In this document: piece after piece, positions 1 to 11,285 of the stretch
Numbering within the stretch: position 1 is the stretch's first letter
Layout of the letters: the number at the start of each line of letters is the position of its first letter
Translations under genes and position numbers: made by a program
Notes under the pieces: generated by a model
The model's database searches: none
What the model saw: only the letters and a program-made list of their open reading frames with translations
What the model was told of the DNA's origin: nothing
Assembly (NCBI GenBank): GCA_963855995.1
Contig: OY979728.1
Location: 9,260,004 to 9,324,003 of the forward strand
DNA: 64,000 nt
DNA from: Muricea muricata
Taxonomy: Eukaryota; Cnidaria; Anthozoa; Malacalcyonacea; Plexauridae
Direction of reading: 5' to 3'

Positions 1-285
1 CGTTCAGTAAAACGTGATAAGATCACAAAGAAAACACTACCCAGACTTCAAAACTTGGTGTTATCTGTAACAAACGGGGTCACTTTTGAACAAGCCGCTG
101 ACAATGATGTACCGATTGACCGCGGGGTCGTAGCCCTAATCGAAATGTCTTTGGTGTTCCAGGCTCAAAGACTACTGACTATTGGTCATGGGTCATTCCA
201 TAGATTCGTGACTTCGAAATTTCTTGAATTTCATCGTAAGGAACCGCCAGCCACGTGGTCGCTGATAAAATTGTGTTTTGCTTGA
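1..285 (+). CDS. 3' fragment of an O-fucosyltransferase-like gene
   Basis: The window opens inside a reading frame (frame 1, 95 codons including the TGA at 283-285) that matches the last part of the two intact paralogues at 2890-4515 and 7347-10282. It carries the C-terminal signature LLTIGHGSF followed by FLEFHRKEPPATW and the ending SLIKLCFA. The fragment has no stop or frameshift, so it may be the end of a functional gene lying mostly to the left of the window. Its 3' flank (286-680) is an inverted copy of the 3' flank of the 2890-4515 gene, so the two arose by an inverted duplication. Product family as for the complete copies; the N-terminal part cannot be judged here. Confidence 0.7.
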   Translation, partial: RSVKRDKITKKTLPRLQNLVLSVTNGVTFEQAADNDVPIDRGVVALIEMSLVFQAQRLLTIGHGSFHRFVTSKFLEFHRKEPPATWSLIKLCFA

Positions 286-405
286 TCGAAAGAAAACATT
301 CATTTTTATTTAAAAAATGGTGAAGAGTTAGGATCACAGCCCCGTCCAATCTTGCTTTACACATATTTTTTGCCATTTTAATCTATTGCTGCGGAGAAAT
401 CATTA

Positions 406-561
406 GAGAGGTTCAGATTTGGCTTCCAATACCTCTACCGCTACCTTAATTTACCTTTTAGCCAATCAGATGCGTCGTACCTACCCGATTAAGCAATCAA
501 ATTGTGTAAAAATCGGGAAAAGGTAGCGGTAGTGGTAGAGGAAGTCAAATCTGAACCTCTC
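406..561. mobile_element. 156-bp MITE, TA target site
   Basis: Imperfect terminal inverted repeats of about 40 bp start GAGAGGTTCAGATTTG and end with the reverse complement, CAAATCTGAACCTCTC. TA lies on both sides (404-405 and 562-563). The inverted paralogous flank at 2760-2890 lacks this block, which gives a near-empty site. The TA duplication suggests a Tc1/mariner-type MITE. There is no coding capacity. Confidence 0.8.
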
Positions 562-1229
562 TATTCTTAGTGCAAAAACATGTATCACAGAGTTATGTCT
601 AACAAAAAACTACTTAACTGTCCTCTACGGCAGAAGTTGGATCTTTGTGTTACTTTGTGCCCATCTCATTTCTTTGCATTCTTAAATACCGTTCAACTTT
701 ATGTTGTTATTTACTTTCCGTCTTTCTTTTAATTGCATTTTTATAATAGAGAGTTTTAGCGGCGACTACTGATAGAAAATAAAGAGTATTTCGGAGTACG
801 TGACTACTAAATGACCATAAACGTAAGCCATTTTAGATTACATGATCTGAAATGGCATTTGGCATGTCATTCATTTGTCTCCTTCGCAGAGGATTCAAAT
901 GTTTAAGATGATTAGATAATATTGGTAGGATTATGGGAGGTAGTGGGAGATAGGGGGTTCTTCTACCAATACCACTTGATTGTCCTACCAATACCACTTG
1001 AGGCCTCTGCGGAGGAGAGTAGGTCGCCACAGTGCTATAAAAGCGAAAACGTCAGCTGATATGAGCGTTAAATGGGAAGGGGTGTATATTCTGTTTCATA
1101 TATTGGTTTTTCCCGACTATTTTTTTAAAATCTGTATTTGATTTCAAAAGTCGGGCAGAACAATAATATATAAAATACTCCCCTCTTTCCCCACCCACCA
1201 TTAACGCTCTAGCTTCGCTTCGCCCCTGA

Positions 1230-2300
1230 TCACTGTTCAGCAAAGTATTACCTGAAGATTTTACTTAGGTAAATGTAAAAGTATGGCTGGAAAATTTTAC
1301 TTAAGTAAAAAAAAAACGTAATGGAAAAATTTACTTACATGTAAGTAACTACTGAAATAGAATTTAATAGAATATTCCTTTGGTCGATATAACAGCCCTG
1401 AGTCATAGCCTGGTTGAGCCAAGCAAATTCTCACTTGTCTGCTCATGCACCGCCGACTTTGCTATGAGAATAACTTTGAACTCAGTTTTTTACTGTTCGC
1501 CGAAGTATAAAAAAAGGAAACGAAGTACAAAGCCTTAACGAAGTAAAAAATCTCACTTCGTTACAAGTAAAAAGTAGTTCACAAAAAATTACTTCGTTAC
1601 AAGTAAATACTTTATTACTAATACTGCCTAACTTACCGCTTCTGATTACATTTTCCGGTTGCACTTCTCTTATATCAAATGAGTAAACTGAACAGTTAAA
1701 CTGCTTACGACAAAAATTTTGTTTAAATATTTTTTATTGCATTGCTAAGACCGCTTGAAATGACAATGTAGATTCTTTGGTAGAATTTCTTTAACTCTCT
1801 AAGTCTCTTCTTTCACGAATACAACTTTATTCAATACGCAAATTACACAACCTATGGCATTTCAGTAAGCAATAGATACCCATTATGCACATTGATGTGT
1901 TATTGTTGTGTACTTTGTATCAGAGAAGTTATATTGTCATTAAATAAGCGATCTTAGCTATGCATTCACCAAATTCTACTGATTTGCAAAATTTTCATGT
2001 TATAGGCTAGGCACTTCAACGACAGAAATAATTCCACTTTGAAAGATATGGACTAAATCCCATTGCCCCACTGCACGAACTCTAATTGACTATCTCCTTC
2101 AAATCTTAATACCATTCTTACTTTTGTATCGTTTTTTTGCTGATAAACACCAATCTCAGTGCATAGAGCTTTTTCCAGCCCAAAGAAAAGGCAACTATTG
2201 GCTCCCATTTTACCCCTTCAGGACCTTCCTAAAACCAGATATAAGTTTAGTTTTTGTGGGAACAGCTCGTGAATTTATTTCAATAAAAAAGTTTCTTGTT
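1230..2300. repeat. Segmental duplicate unit, left copy; also covers otherwise gene-free DNA
   Basis: From about 1545 onward this stretch matches 6170-6430 and 6905-7340 in the same orientation. Shared landmarks are the ACTTCGTTACAAGTAAA block, TTATAGGCTAGGCACTT, and the block before the fucosyltransferase-like 3' ends. The right-hand copy carries an extra insertion at about 6430-6905. Nothing coding is recognisable in 570-2300. The part at 1230-1340 is simple TTTACTTAAGTAAA-like sequence. Confidence 0.7.
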
Positions 2301-2317
2301 GAATCTAGTTTGTTTTT

Positions 2318-2660
2318 TTTATCAAAACATAATTTAATGAGTGCCAAGCCGTCGGTGACTCGCGATGAAATTCTAAGAATTCCAAAGTCGCCCACTGATG
2401 AAATGACGAATGACTTATAGTCAAAAGGCTTTGAGCCTGCGATACCGACGACACTTCGATCAGACCTACGAACCCGCGATCGTAAATTGATGCACCATTG
2501 TCAGCCGCTTGTTCGATACTGAACTTATTTGTTACAGATAACACTGAGTTTTAAAGTCTGGGTAATGTTTTGTCTGTGATTTTATCACGTTTTAAACCTT
2601 GTACGAAATGTGTCCCTAATACCTCTCCAAAGTACAATACTCAGACACTTCGGAGATTTA
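2318..2660 (-). pseudogene. Broken O-fucosyltransferase-like copy
   Basis: Read on the minus strand, this segment aligns with the C-terminal part of the gene at 7347-10282 (VTN..FEQAADNG..IYDRG, then HSSFHQWAT and FLEFHR). It is damaged. A Gln codon of the intact copies is TAA just upstream of the LSVTN motif. The frame shifts near the C-terminus. About 300 bases are missing relative to the intact copy, so the segment near 2593 jumps directly to the part encoding the WRG motif region. Homology stops abruptly at about 2660, where the inverted copy of 580-680 begins. It is the 3' remnant of a third tandem duplicate. Confidence 0.75.
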
Positions 2661-2889
2661 GAGTGCAAAAAGAAATGAGATGGGCACAAAGTAACACAAA
2701 GATCCAACTTCTGCCGAAGAGAGGTAATTTTTTGTTTGATATAACTCTGTGATACAAGTTTTCGTAGTAAGAATGTTTTCCTCCGCAGGAATAGTTTAAA
2801 ATGGCGAGATATGTGTGTAATTCAAGATTGGACGGGGTTGTGACCCTAACTTTTCACCACTTTTTTCAATAAAAATGAATATCTTCTTT
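2660..2889. repeat. Inverted copy of the 286-680 flank
   Basis: The reverse complement of this block matches 286-680, except that the MITE at 406-561 is absent. Shared landmarks are the CACCCCGTCC-like stretch, the TGCGGAGGAAA stretch, and GTTACTTTGTGCCCATCTC. It is the 3' flank of the gene at 2890-4515 and marks the junction of an inverted duplication with the broken copy. Confidence 0.75.
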
Positions 2890-4515
2890 CTATGAAGCAA
2901 AGCACAGTTTTACCAAGGACCATGTGACTGGTGGTTCATCACGATGAAATTCAAGGAATTTTGAAGTCACGAATGTATGAAATGACCCATGACCAATAGT
3001 CAGTAGTCTTTGAGCCTGAGACACCAAAGACATTTCGATTAGGGCTACGAGCCCGCGGTCAATTGGTACACCATTGTCAGCGACTTGTTCAAAAGTGACC
3101 CCGTTTGTTACAGATAACACCAAGTGTTGAAGTCTGAGTATTGTTTTCTCTGTGATATTATCACGTTTTACCGAATTCTTCCAAGACCTGGAGCCGAATT
3201 TTGACATGTCAGTGGCGACAAATACCTTATCGACGTCAAATAATTTTTTAACAAGTCTGAGTACATTACCCAACAAGTGAATACATTGTTCCAGTCCAGC
3301 GAGACCATGGTCAATAGCAACATGTTCGCCCCGGATTTGAACACCAATATATTTTGAAGCGAGAAATTTTCTTTTAAACTTTTCAACTTGCTCCATAACC
3401 ACAGGACTTGGCTTGAGAGAAAGGGATAAATCTAAAGACGAATATGCAACGCGAGTTTCGTTAAATCTCGCACGATATGGGCCCCCCACACCTCTCCAAA
3501 TTACAATACTCAGACACTTGGGGGATTTGATTACATCACGCTCAAATATTTTCCAGTCAGTCACAATTGTTGTATCAACACAAAACATTTTAGATCTGGG
3601 TGATTGTTTGGTTAGTCTTCGAATAAATGAGCAGTTCGTCCAGCCCTTTGTTCCAGCTTCAAGGCTGATTTTAGAGTAGGTTTCATCGTCCAGCTTAAAA
3701 ATTTTTTTTGTATAAATTTCAGCTTTTTCTTGATGGTATAAAAAATGAACTGTTGTGTAATCATGATTATTTGGCCGACACTTCTTGTGGAATTCTTCTG
3801 GATCAACAATATCTGGGTGACCTTGAGACTCCAGTACATCTCTAAGATGTTTTCTATCGAAGTAATAGTCAATAGGATAGCCACTTGTTTTAAACCTGGA
3901 ATCCTTTACCATCGGTGCAACGACACTTCTTCCCGAGAAAGATCCTTGCACAACCAAGGTTAAGACAGACCACATGCTTTGCGTCATTTGTTCCCAATAA
4001 GGTCTAACAACATACACATACTTTTTAGAAGTGATACTAACATGGTCTTTGGTATATGACTCGGGATGGACGATCTTAGGAAAACTAACATCGCTGATAT
4101 CTAAAGTTAGATTCAATGTTATTGCATCACTGTTTACTGTCTCGTTGTGACGAATCGTGAGACATTTTCCACGCGAGTTGATAAAAGATTCTTTTGAGAT
4201 AAGCGAGTTCGACAAACGTTCGTAGAATGTCTCGTTCTCATGAGATCTTCCTGAGAGGATGAAATGAAACCATGATGCTTGAATAAGCCAGATTGTGAAT
4301 ATAAGTATCGATACCTTCGTTTTCCGCGTTCTAAAGAAAAAACAGTAACAGCGTCAGCATACAATTTGCTAAAAGCTGTTGTGATTTGCTGTTACAATTC
4401 ATAATATATTCACCAAGCTTGCGAAATTGTATTTATAAAAAACAAGTACGTAGTATACACACAATCGAGAAACATAATTCGCATCTTACCTACAGTGCGT
4501 TCTGAAATAAGTCAT
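2890..4515 (-). CDS. O-fucosyltransferase-like type II membrane protein, copy A
   Basis: Two coding exons: 4490-4515 (start) and 2890-4330; intron 4331-4489. Exon 1 encodes MTYFRTHC plus two bases. Its donor (TAG|GTAAG) and the pyrimidine-rich acceptor (TTCTTTAG) join in frame with phase 2 to give 488 residues. The same tiny exon occurs upstream of copy B, which supports this start over the in-frame upstream ATG at 4533, absent in B. Residues about 14-33 (VSILIFTIWLIQ...) form a signal anchor, so a Golgi or ER lumenal catalytic domain is expected. Motifs: YWEQMT near 121, GRSVVAP, WRGVGG, VQIRGE near 342, FVATDMSKFGSRSW near 383, and LLTIGHGSF near 455. The order and shape resemble the GDP-fucose protein O-fucosyltransferase fold (Rossmann-like GT-B). 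The usual HxR motif reads QIR here. Donor, acceptor and activity are not known. Confidence 0.62.
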
Positions 4516-4830
4516 CGACAGACGACAAACCATGGTCTGACTAACTGGAAACTGATACAACGTGCGTAGATTGTTATGACAGTCTTTGAGACAGCGACAA
4601 TTGAATACTTTACGAATCAAGGAATTGAATATTAACTTAACCAGCTGAAATTTCGTGTATCGTTCGCGAAAAAGTTCCACTGACAGTATCAGGTGAATTA
4701 TGTAGAGTACACGCGATGAAATACTCGATAAAACTACCAGAACAATTGTAAATATTTGTGTCAAATTCGTGCGCAAGTATGGAACTACGTGTCATGTAAA
4801 ATATGAATTCATTATTTTAAAAAAACATCA
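4516..4830 (-). promoter_or_regulatory. 5' flank shared with copy B
   Basis: This upstream block of copy A is closely repeated upstream of copy B (10283-10620). Shared stretches are GAATATTAACTTAA, CAGCTGAAATTTCG, GTATCGTTCGCGAAAAAGT and GACAGTATC. The duplication therefore carried the 5' untranslated or promoter region with the gene. No clear TATA box is visible. Confidence 0.5.
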
Positions 4831-4890
4831 ACTTCAAAATCAAAAACACAGCATGACTCCTCTGCACAGCAGGAACTCATTTTGTGGGCT

Positions 4891-5128
4891 ATTACTGTAT
4901 TAGTAAAACCAGGAACACCGGAGCAGCGTCAATCCGGAACACCGGAACACTAAAAATTTTTAATTTGTTAAAAATCCGAGAAAAAATACCGGGGGTGTGG
5001 AATTACGGCTATTAGTAAAACCAGGAACACCGGAACAGCATCAATCCAGAACACGGAACACCGGAACACTAAAAATTCTTAATTTGTTAAAAATTCGAGA
5101 AAAAATACCGGGGGTGTGGAATTACTGC
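4891..5128. repeat. Two tandem ~117-bp repeats
   Basis: Two consecutive units each run from TTAGTAAAACCAGGAACACC to ATACCGGGGGTGTGGAATTAC. Each holds short internal repeats of GGAACACCGGAACA. They are non-coding. Confidence 0.85.
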
Positions 5129-5924
5129 TGAAATAATTATCGCGTAAAACATGTCTTTATATAATATTAATACAACGAACATAAATCAATCTCTGAGTAA
5201 TAAATATCTGAATCAAACCTAGAATTGTTATTTATTGATATGGAAGCCAGATTAGGACGTGGTATTTTTATATTTATATTTTACAATCTTGCTCATCTGC
5301 AAAAATGCAGATGTGTAATTTTTAACTTCCATCCAATCAGTATAAATTGAAAAAATATCGTCTCCAGCACGTCTGGCACCGCAACGTTGTTATTAAAATC
5401 ATGAAGGTGTCTGACCGATTCGGAAATATAGGAGTGTACGACTGTACGTAATACCAGCTGTTGTAAGAACAATGTCTCATGCATAACATCGGTTTAACTT
5501 GCGCGAATACATGTTTATTTCTGGTATTTTTCGCACGAACCACACTCTTTCTTTTCTTTTCTTTCTACGTACGTAGAAAACTCAAATTCAAACTAACTCA
5601 AATTCAAATGTTATTTTCTGTCCACGGCAACCTAGCTTTTATTAAAGAGCTGTTTATAAGGAGCCGGATAAGCCCAGTAAGTGTTTGGATTTCACTATTC
5701 ATTAACATTACAGCTATTGAAGCCAGTTTGCCGTCTTTTGTTTTGTCGTTTCGAGGTATACAATGTTTGAAACTATCGAAACTTCGAAAAGATCGAAACC
5801 CGTTGATCCCGGCAAGCTGGTTGGGAATATTTTCAGCCCGCTTGGCGAAATATCTCGCCTCTTTCAAGCGACATCTCGCCATTCCATATAAATAGTTCTT
5901 TAGACTCTAATGCCAAACCTAGTT
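5129..5924. other. Gene-free stretch
   Basis: Several open frames exist on both strands at 5293-5895, but none shows a recognisable domain, splice pattern or paralogue. The sequence includes a TTTCTTTTC tract and a CTACGTACGTAG palindrome (5565-5577). No gene is called. Confidence 0.5.
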
Positions 5925-6168
5925 TTAAAACATTTTGCTTGAGAATCTTTGCACGTAAAACTTTCTTGCGGTTTAGATGTTCTAGCATACATGTTAAAAT
6001 GCGTGTTTTGTTCACACGTGTTTTTGTTTTAAACGCCGTGTTTAGGCCGACTCACGCGGCTTGTGCCCAGCGGTATCACCCATGAGCGCTGCACCGACTT
6101 CTGACACCGAAAAAAAAAACAGAAACAGGGCGAATTTAAAACTCCGCCTCGCCTACGGCAGGCGGAGT
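5925..6168. repeat. Dispersed repeat ending in a GC-rich hairpin, copy 1
   Basis: The reverse complement matches 60541-60820. Landmarks are AGAATCTTTGCACGTAAAAC, CGGTTTAGATGTTCTAGCAT, AGCGGTATCACCCATGAGCG, an A-run, and a terminal hairpin CTCCGCCTCGCCTACGGCAGGCGGAG written as two pairing arms around CTACGG. This copy sits exactly at a breakpoint of the 1545/6170 segmental duplication. Class uncertain: the internal A-run could mean a retroposed unit, and the 3' hairpin recalls Helitron ends. Confidence 0.6.
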
Positions 6169-6479
6169 AAAGAGTTTACTTAGTTACAAGTAAAAAGTAG
6201 TTCATAAAAAATCACTTCGTTACACTTTGTTACTAATACTGGCTAACCGACTGCTCCTGATTACATTTAGACAAGCACAAAGTGCTTATGACATAAGTTT
6301 TGTCCAACTATTTTTGATTGCATTGCAAAGATCGCTTCAAATGACAATTTAGTTTCTTTGGTAGAATTTGTCTCTAAGTCTCTTTCCTCGCGAGATATGC
6401 AACTTATGACATCTCAGTAAGCAATAAATATTATATATTACCTCGTTGAATTCTGGTCGTTTAATTGGTTTATTATGGT

Positions 6480-6600
6480 CACGTGATATTAAATAGAAAG
6501 TTCCATTTTCCAAGAGTGCAATGGAAAACGTTCCATTGCTCTCCTAGGAGTGCAATGGTTTTTTCCATTGCACTCTCACAATTCCCATCCGTCAAAACGC
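6480..6600. repeat. Short inverted repeats of GAGTGCAATGG
   Basis: The motif AGAGTGCAATGGAAAA and its reverse complement recur four times within about 100 bases around CTCCTAGGAG, making a self-complementary stretch. It lies in the part of the right-hand duplicate that is absent from the left-hand duplicate. Confidence 0.6.
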
Positions 6601-6753
6601 TCTTCGTACGCGGTCTTCGTAGTTTACTTTATGCTGGTTTCGATCTTGAGATGAATACGAAATAATCCAAATGCTAGAATACGACTCAAATGCGTGTTGT
6701 TTTAAATGTCGAATAAATTGGTTTTGAAAAACAATAGTCTTGTATTATACAAA

Positions 6754-6900
6754 ACAAATAATGAATGTTTTTATTTATGCAATGGTAAGAACATTTTCAT
6801 TCGGTGAAAGATTGATTGTTCCATTCAACTCGACTATCGCCTCAATCTTTCACCTCATGAAAATAATCTTACCATGCGTTCATAAACATTCATTATTTGT
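6754..6900. mobile_element. MITE family 'ACAAATAATGAA', copy 1
   Basis: A 147-bp fold-back sequence starts ACAAATAATGAATG and ends CATTCATTATTTGT, with the second TIR block CAATGGTAAGAACATTTTC. A related copy is at 11661-11804. It is flanked by TATAC/GTATAC-like bases, consistent with TA targeting. The left segmental duplicate lacks it, so it arrived after the duplication or was lost there. Confidence 0.75.
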
Positions 6901-7346
6901 ATACTCATTATGCCCAGTGATGTCATAGTAATGTTGTGTACTTTCCATCAGAGAAATTATATTGTCATGTAATAAGCTGTCTTAGCAATGTATTCACCAA
7001 TTACTACTGATTTGAAAAATTTTTATGTTATAGGCTAGGCACTTTAACGGCAGAAATAATTCCAGTTTGAAAGATATGGACTAAATCTCTTTGCCCCATT
7101 GCACGAATTCTCATTGACTATCTCCTTCAAGTCTTATAATACCATTTTTACTTTTTTATCGTTTTTTGCTGATGAACACCAGTCTCAGTGCATGGACCTT
7201 TTCCAGTCCAAAGAAAAGGCAACTTTTGGCTCCCATTTTCCCCTTCACGACCTTTCTAAAACCATCATTTGATTTCAGATATAAGTTTAGTTTTGTGGAA
7301 ACACCTCGTAAATTTATGTCAATGAAATGGTCAATTCTAGTTAAAA

Positions 7347-10282
7347 CTAGTTTTTATCAAAACATAATTTGATGAGCGACCAAGCCGCCGGTGACTCCTT
7401 GCGATGAAATTCTAGGAATTCCGAAGTCGCCCATTCATGAAATGACGAATGACCTATAGTTAGTAGGCTGTGAGCCTGCGATACCAATGACACTTCGATC
7501 AGGGCTACGAGCCCGCGATCGTAAGTCGATACACCATTGTCAGCTGCTTGTTCGAAACTGACCCCGTTTGTTACAGATAACACTAAGTTTTGAAGTCTGG
7601 GTAGTGTTTTGCCCGTGATTTTATCACGTTTTACCGAATTCTTCCATGAGCTGGAACCGAATATTGACATGTCAGTGGCGACATATACCTTATCCACCTC
7701 AAATATTTTTTTAACAAGTCTGAGTACATAACCCAACAAGTGAATACATTGTTCCAGTCGAGCGAGACCATGTTCAATGGCAATATGTTCGCCCCGGATT
7801 TGAACACCTATGTATTTTGAAGTGAGAAATTTCCTTTGGAACACTTCAACTTGCTCCATAACCACAGCACTTGGTTTAAGAGAAAGGAATAGATCGCGCG
7901 AGAAATACTTAAGACCATGGTTACTTTCTTTAAATCTTGTACGATATGTGCCCCCAATACCTCTCCAAAGTACAATACTCAGACACTTGGGAGATTTGAT
8001 GACATTGTGCTCAAATATTTTCCAGTCATTTACAACTGTTGTATTAATACAAAGCATTTTGGATCTAGGCGATTGTTTGGTTAGTTTTCGAATAAATGAG
8101 CAGTTCGTCCAGCCCTTTGTTCGAGCTTCAAGGCCGATTTTCGAGTAGGTTTCGTCGTCTAGCTGGAAAAGTCCTTTTGTATAGGATTCAGCTTTTTCTT
8201 GATCGTATAAAAAATGAACTGTTGTGTAATCGGAATCATTTGGCGAGCACTCGTTGTGGAATTCTTCTGGATCAACAATATCTAGGTGACCTTGAGACTC
8301 CAGTACGTCTCTAAGATGTTTTCTATCGAAGTAATAGTCAATAGGATAGCCACTTGTTTTAAACCTCGAATTCTTTACCATCGGTGCAACGACACTTCTT
8401 CCCGAGAAAGATCCTTGCACAACCAGCGTTAGGACAGACCACATGCTCATCGTCATTTGTTCCCAATAAGGTCTAACAACATACACATACTTTTTAGAAG
8501 TGATGCCAACATGGTCTTTGGTATATGACTCAGGATGGACGATTTTAGGAAAACTAACATCGCTGATATCTAAAGTTAGATTCAGTGTTATTGTATCACT
8601 GTTTACTGTCTCCTTGTGACGAATCGTGAGACGTTTTCCACGCGAGTTGATGAAAGTTTCTTTTGAGATAAGCGAGTTCGACAAACGTTCGTAGAATGTC
8701 CCATTCTCTTTGGATCTTTCTGAGAGCATGAAATGAAGCCATGTGGCTTGGATAAGCCAGAGTGCGAATATAAATATTGATACCTTCGTTTTCCACGCTC
8801 TAAAGAGAAAGGAATAACAGTGTTATGGCTAAAAGCTGTTGTGATTTGCTGTCACGATTTATAAATATATTCCTAGCTTAACATTGTGAGAAAACGTGTC
8901 AAATATTTTAAAAAAACCCAAATAAACAACAGTTGCATTTATAGAGGGTAGTAAAGGGGGAGGAGCTGATCACGTTCCACAGCGGGGAAAGAAGCAGTTC
9001 AGGGAAAGAAGCAGTTCGGGGAAAGAAGCAGTTCGGGGAAAGAAGCAGTTCGGAGAAAAAAGCAGTTCGGAGAAAAAAGCAGTTCGGGGAAAGAAGCAGT
9101 TCGGGGAAAGAAGCATTTCGGAGAAAAAAGCAGTTCGGAGAAAGAAGCAGTTCGGGGAAAGAAGCAGTTCGGGGAAAGAAGCAGTTCGGGGAAAGAAGCA
9201 GTTCGGGGAAAGAAGCAGTTCGGGGAAAGAAGCAGTTCGGGGAAAGAAGCAGTTCGGGGAAAGAAGCAGTTCGGGGAAAGAAGCAGTTCGGAGAAAGAAG
9301 CAGTTCGGGGAAAGAAGCAGTTCGGGGAAAGAAGCAGTTCGGGGAAAGAAGCAGTTCGGGGAAAGAAGCAGTTCGGGGAAAGAAGCAGTTTGGGGAAAGA
9401 AGCAGTTCGGGGAAAGAAGCAGTTTGGGGAAAGAAGCAGTTTGGGGAAAGAAGCAGTTCGGGGAAAGAAGTTTTTACTGCATTTTAAGCCAAAATATTTG
9501 CAACTGTCTGCAGTGAGATTTGAACCAATCTAACTGGTATTTCGCACTAACACCTGCACCACTAAACCACTCCTTCATGCTTGTGTAGTGGAAGGTGGAT
9601 TGTTGCTTTGACCAGTTTTTTACTTCATTTTAAGTCAAAATATTTTTAGCTGTCTGCAGCGAGATTTAAACCAATGTAACTGGTAATTCACACCAAAGCC
9701 TGTACCTCTACTTACGCGGTATCCGCTATCCGCGTTTTCCACCATGCCAAAGCGCCTTAACGGTTCTCGAAAAGCTCTGGATACAAGATTTACGTTTCCG
9801 TGACGAGAGCGTTCGACGACATCCGAAAGGCCTTCGAAGATATTTTGACCCTTATTTAAACAATCGAGTCACAGTTCACAAAACTGACATTTATTATTCT
9901 CATTTTACGAAGCATTTTTATTGAGAACACGCCTCACGGGCGTAGAACAACTCACATTTCACGGCATCAAAATCAAGCTTTTCATATTCCACACGAGCAG
10001 ATATTAAACTATCAGCACGACCCTCAAAAATACCCTTTACCACACTCTACACAACTTTGCTACGTCTTTAGATACCCTGAGAGCGGACTGAAAAGGAATA
10101 ACCAAGTGTCCCCGAAGCCAGCATGTCCTGATTGCTTTTATCAACATAACTATCAATTTTTATGACCATTACTCTATTGTATACTGCATAGACTACAAGA
10201 GAGTCTAATGCACAATACATAATACACACAATCGAGAAACATAATTCGTATCTTACCTACAGTGCCTTCTGAAATAAGTCAT
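7347..10282 (-). CDS. O-fucosyltransferase-like type II membrane protein, copy B
   Basis: Two coding exons: 10257-10282 (MTYFRRHC plus two bases) and 7347-8799; predicted length 492 residues. The donor TAG|GTAAG and acceptor CTCTTTAG give the same phase-2 junction as copy A. The signal anchor begins just after the junction (KVSIFIFALWLIQATW). The lumenal part is very close to copy A and keeps YWEQMT, WRGIGG, VQIRGE, YVATDMSIFGSSSW and LLTIGHSSF. It has five extra C-terminal or linker residues relative to A and ends LCFDKN. The intron (8800-10256, 1457 bases) is about nine times that of copy A because it contains a 17-bp minisatellite and two tRNA-derived repeats. An intact frame suggests a functional gene; substrate unknown. 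Confidence 0.62.
8983..9470. repeat. 17-bp minisatellite, about 28 copies
   Basis: The unit GCAGTTCGGGGAAAGAA is repeated head to tail about 28 times. Variants are GGAGAAAAA, TTTGGGG and CATTTC. It lies in the intron of copy B. The purine-rich strand is the plus strand, so the transcript of copy B carries the pyrimidine-rich complement. Confidence 0.97.
9476..9720 (-). mobile_element. tRNA-derived SINE-like repeat, two direct copies
   Basis: On the minus strand an A-box-like TGGTTTAGTGG (9559-9569) and a B-box-like GGTTCAAATC (9517-9526) sit at tRNA spacing. The flanking stretch (CATTTTAAG.CAAAATATTT, CTGTCTGCAG) recurs with a degenerate tRNA-like part at 9622-9720. No proper cloverleaf or acceptor stem is visible, so this is a tRNA-derived repeat and not a tRNA gene. 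Confidence 0.6.
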
Positions 10283-10620
10283 CTTCGAGCCACAAACTGG
10301 AAACTAACCAATTTCTGTACGAGTAACTTCTCCTAACACAACATTACATTCCTTACGAGTTCGCTACAGTCATTCCATCAGCAAAAAACTGAATATACAA
10401 CGTGCACAGACTGTTATAAACACCACACAAAGACAGTCTTTGAGACAAGGACAACTGAATATTTTACCAACCAATGAAGTGAATATTAACTTAAGCAGCT
10501 GAAATTTCGCGTATCGTTCGCGAAAAAGTACCACTGACAGTATCGGGTGAATTATGTAGTGTACACGCGATAAATTATAGAACTACGTGTCAGGAGAAAT
10601 ATGAATTCATTATTCTAAAC
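10283..10620 (-). promoter_or_regulatory. 5' flank of copy B, shared with copy A
   Basis: Duplicate of 4516-4830 (see the shared stretches listed there). It probably holds the transcription start of copy B. The homology ends near 10660, which gives the outer limit of the tandem duplication unit. Confidence 0.5.
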
Positions 10621-10659
10621 AAAAAATCAACTTCAAAATCACAGCATGACTGCTCTGCA

Positions 10660-11087
10660 GGAAGTCATTTTGTGACTTTCGCCTCATCTCCAGCTAGACA
10701 CACAAAATTATCAAATTTGAATCTTTTATAGCACTTTCGACTTTGAAAAGCTTCGGAAAGGAAGATAAGATTCTTTGGAATGTATGTCAACTTGAGTTTA
10801 AAATATTTTCATTTTCATCTTCAAGTATTTGTATATTTGACTATATAACGACCTCCTCTTCAGAGAATCGCTGCGATTGACCAAAAATGTTCCATTTACG
10901 CTTCTCCTCTGGCCTATTTTCATAGATCACCAGTCAAGATGGGGGAAATGAAATATAAAAGATAAGGGTGGTGCAATAAGCCTTTCGCTTTGGGTAAAGG
11001 AATGTAGAATCGAGCTAAATCTCGCATGGGAACCACAATCCGGGAATCCATACATCATATGGAGTCCAAAATTAAAATAAATTTGAC
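10660..11087. other. Gene-free stretch
   Basis: AT-rich DNA upstream of copy B. No reading frame, repeat or RNA gene could be recognised. Confidence 0.5.
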
Positions 11088-11285
11088 TAGAATCTGGAAC
11101 CCATACATGTCGAAATTCTGAATCCGTTGGTCGGAATATGGAATCCGCGGGTCGGAATCTGTAATCCGTGGGTTGGAGTCTGAAATCTGTGGGTCAGAAT
11201 CTGGAATCCACTGGTCATTATCTGGCAAACAGTATTAGTGTACAGTATTAACTAATATTAGTGTACAGTATTAACTAATATGTGA
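11088..11285. repeat. 22-bp tandem repeat followed by a 24-bp duplicate
   Basis: From 11088 to 11225 a degenerate unit of the type GAATCTGGAATCCGTGGGTCG recurs about six times. At 11228-11280 the unit ATTAGTGTACAGTATTAACTA occurs twice in tandem. Confidence 0.75.

Noticed and set aside
2210..2420. Small open frames on both strands near the pseudogene
   Set aside because: They are shifted frames of the broken fucosyltransferase-like copy, not separate genes.
4534..4776. Longer N-terminus for copy A using the open frame up to 4776
   Set aside because: The upstream ATG codons are not conserved in copy B, while MTYFR is; a long hydrophobic extension before the anchor is unlikely.
5479..5895. 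138-codon open frame
   Set aside because: No domain, no splice or paralogue support; the opposite strand has an equally long frame, as expected by chance.
8983..9470. CRISPR array
   Set aside because: The 17-bp units are contiguous with no spacers, in an animal intron: a minisatellite.
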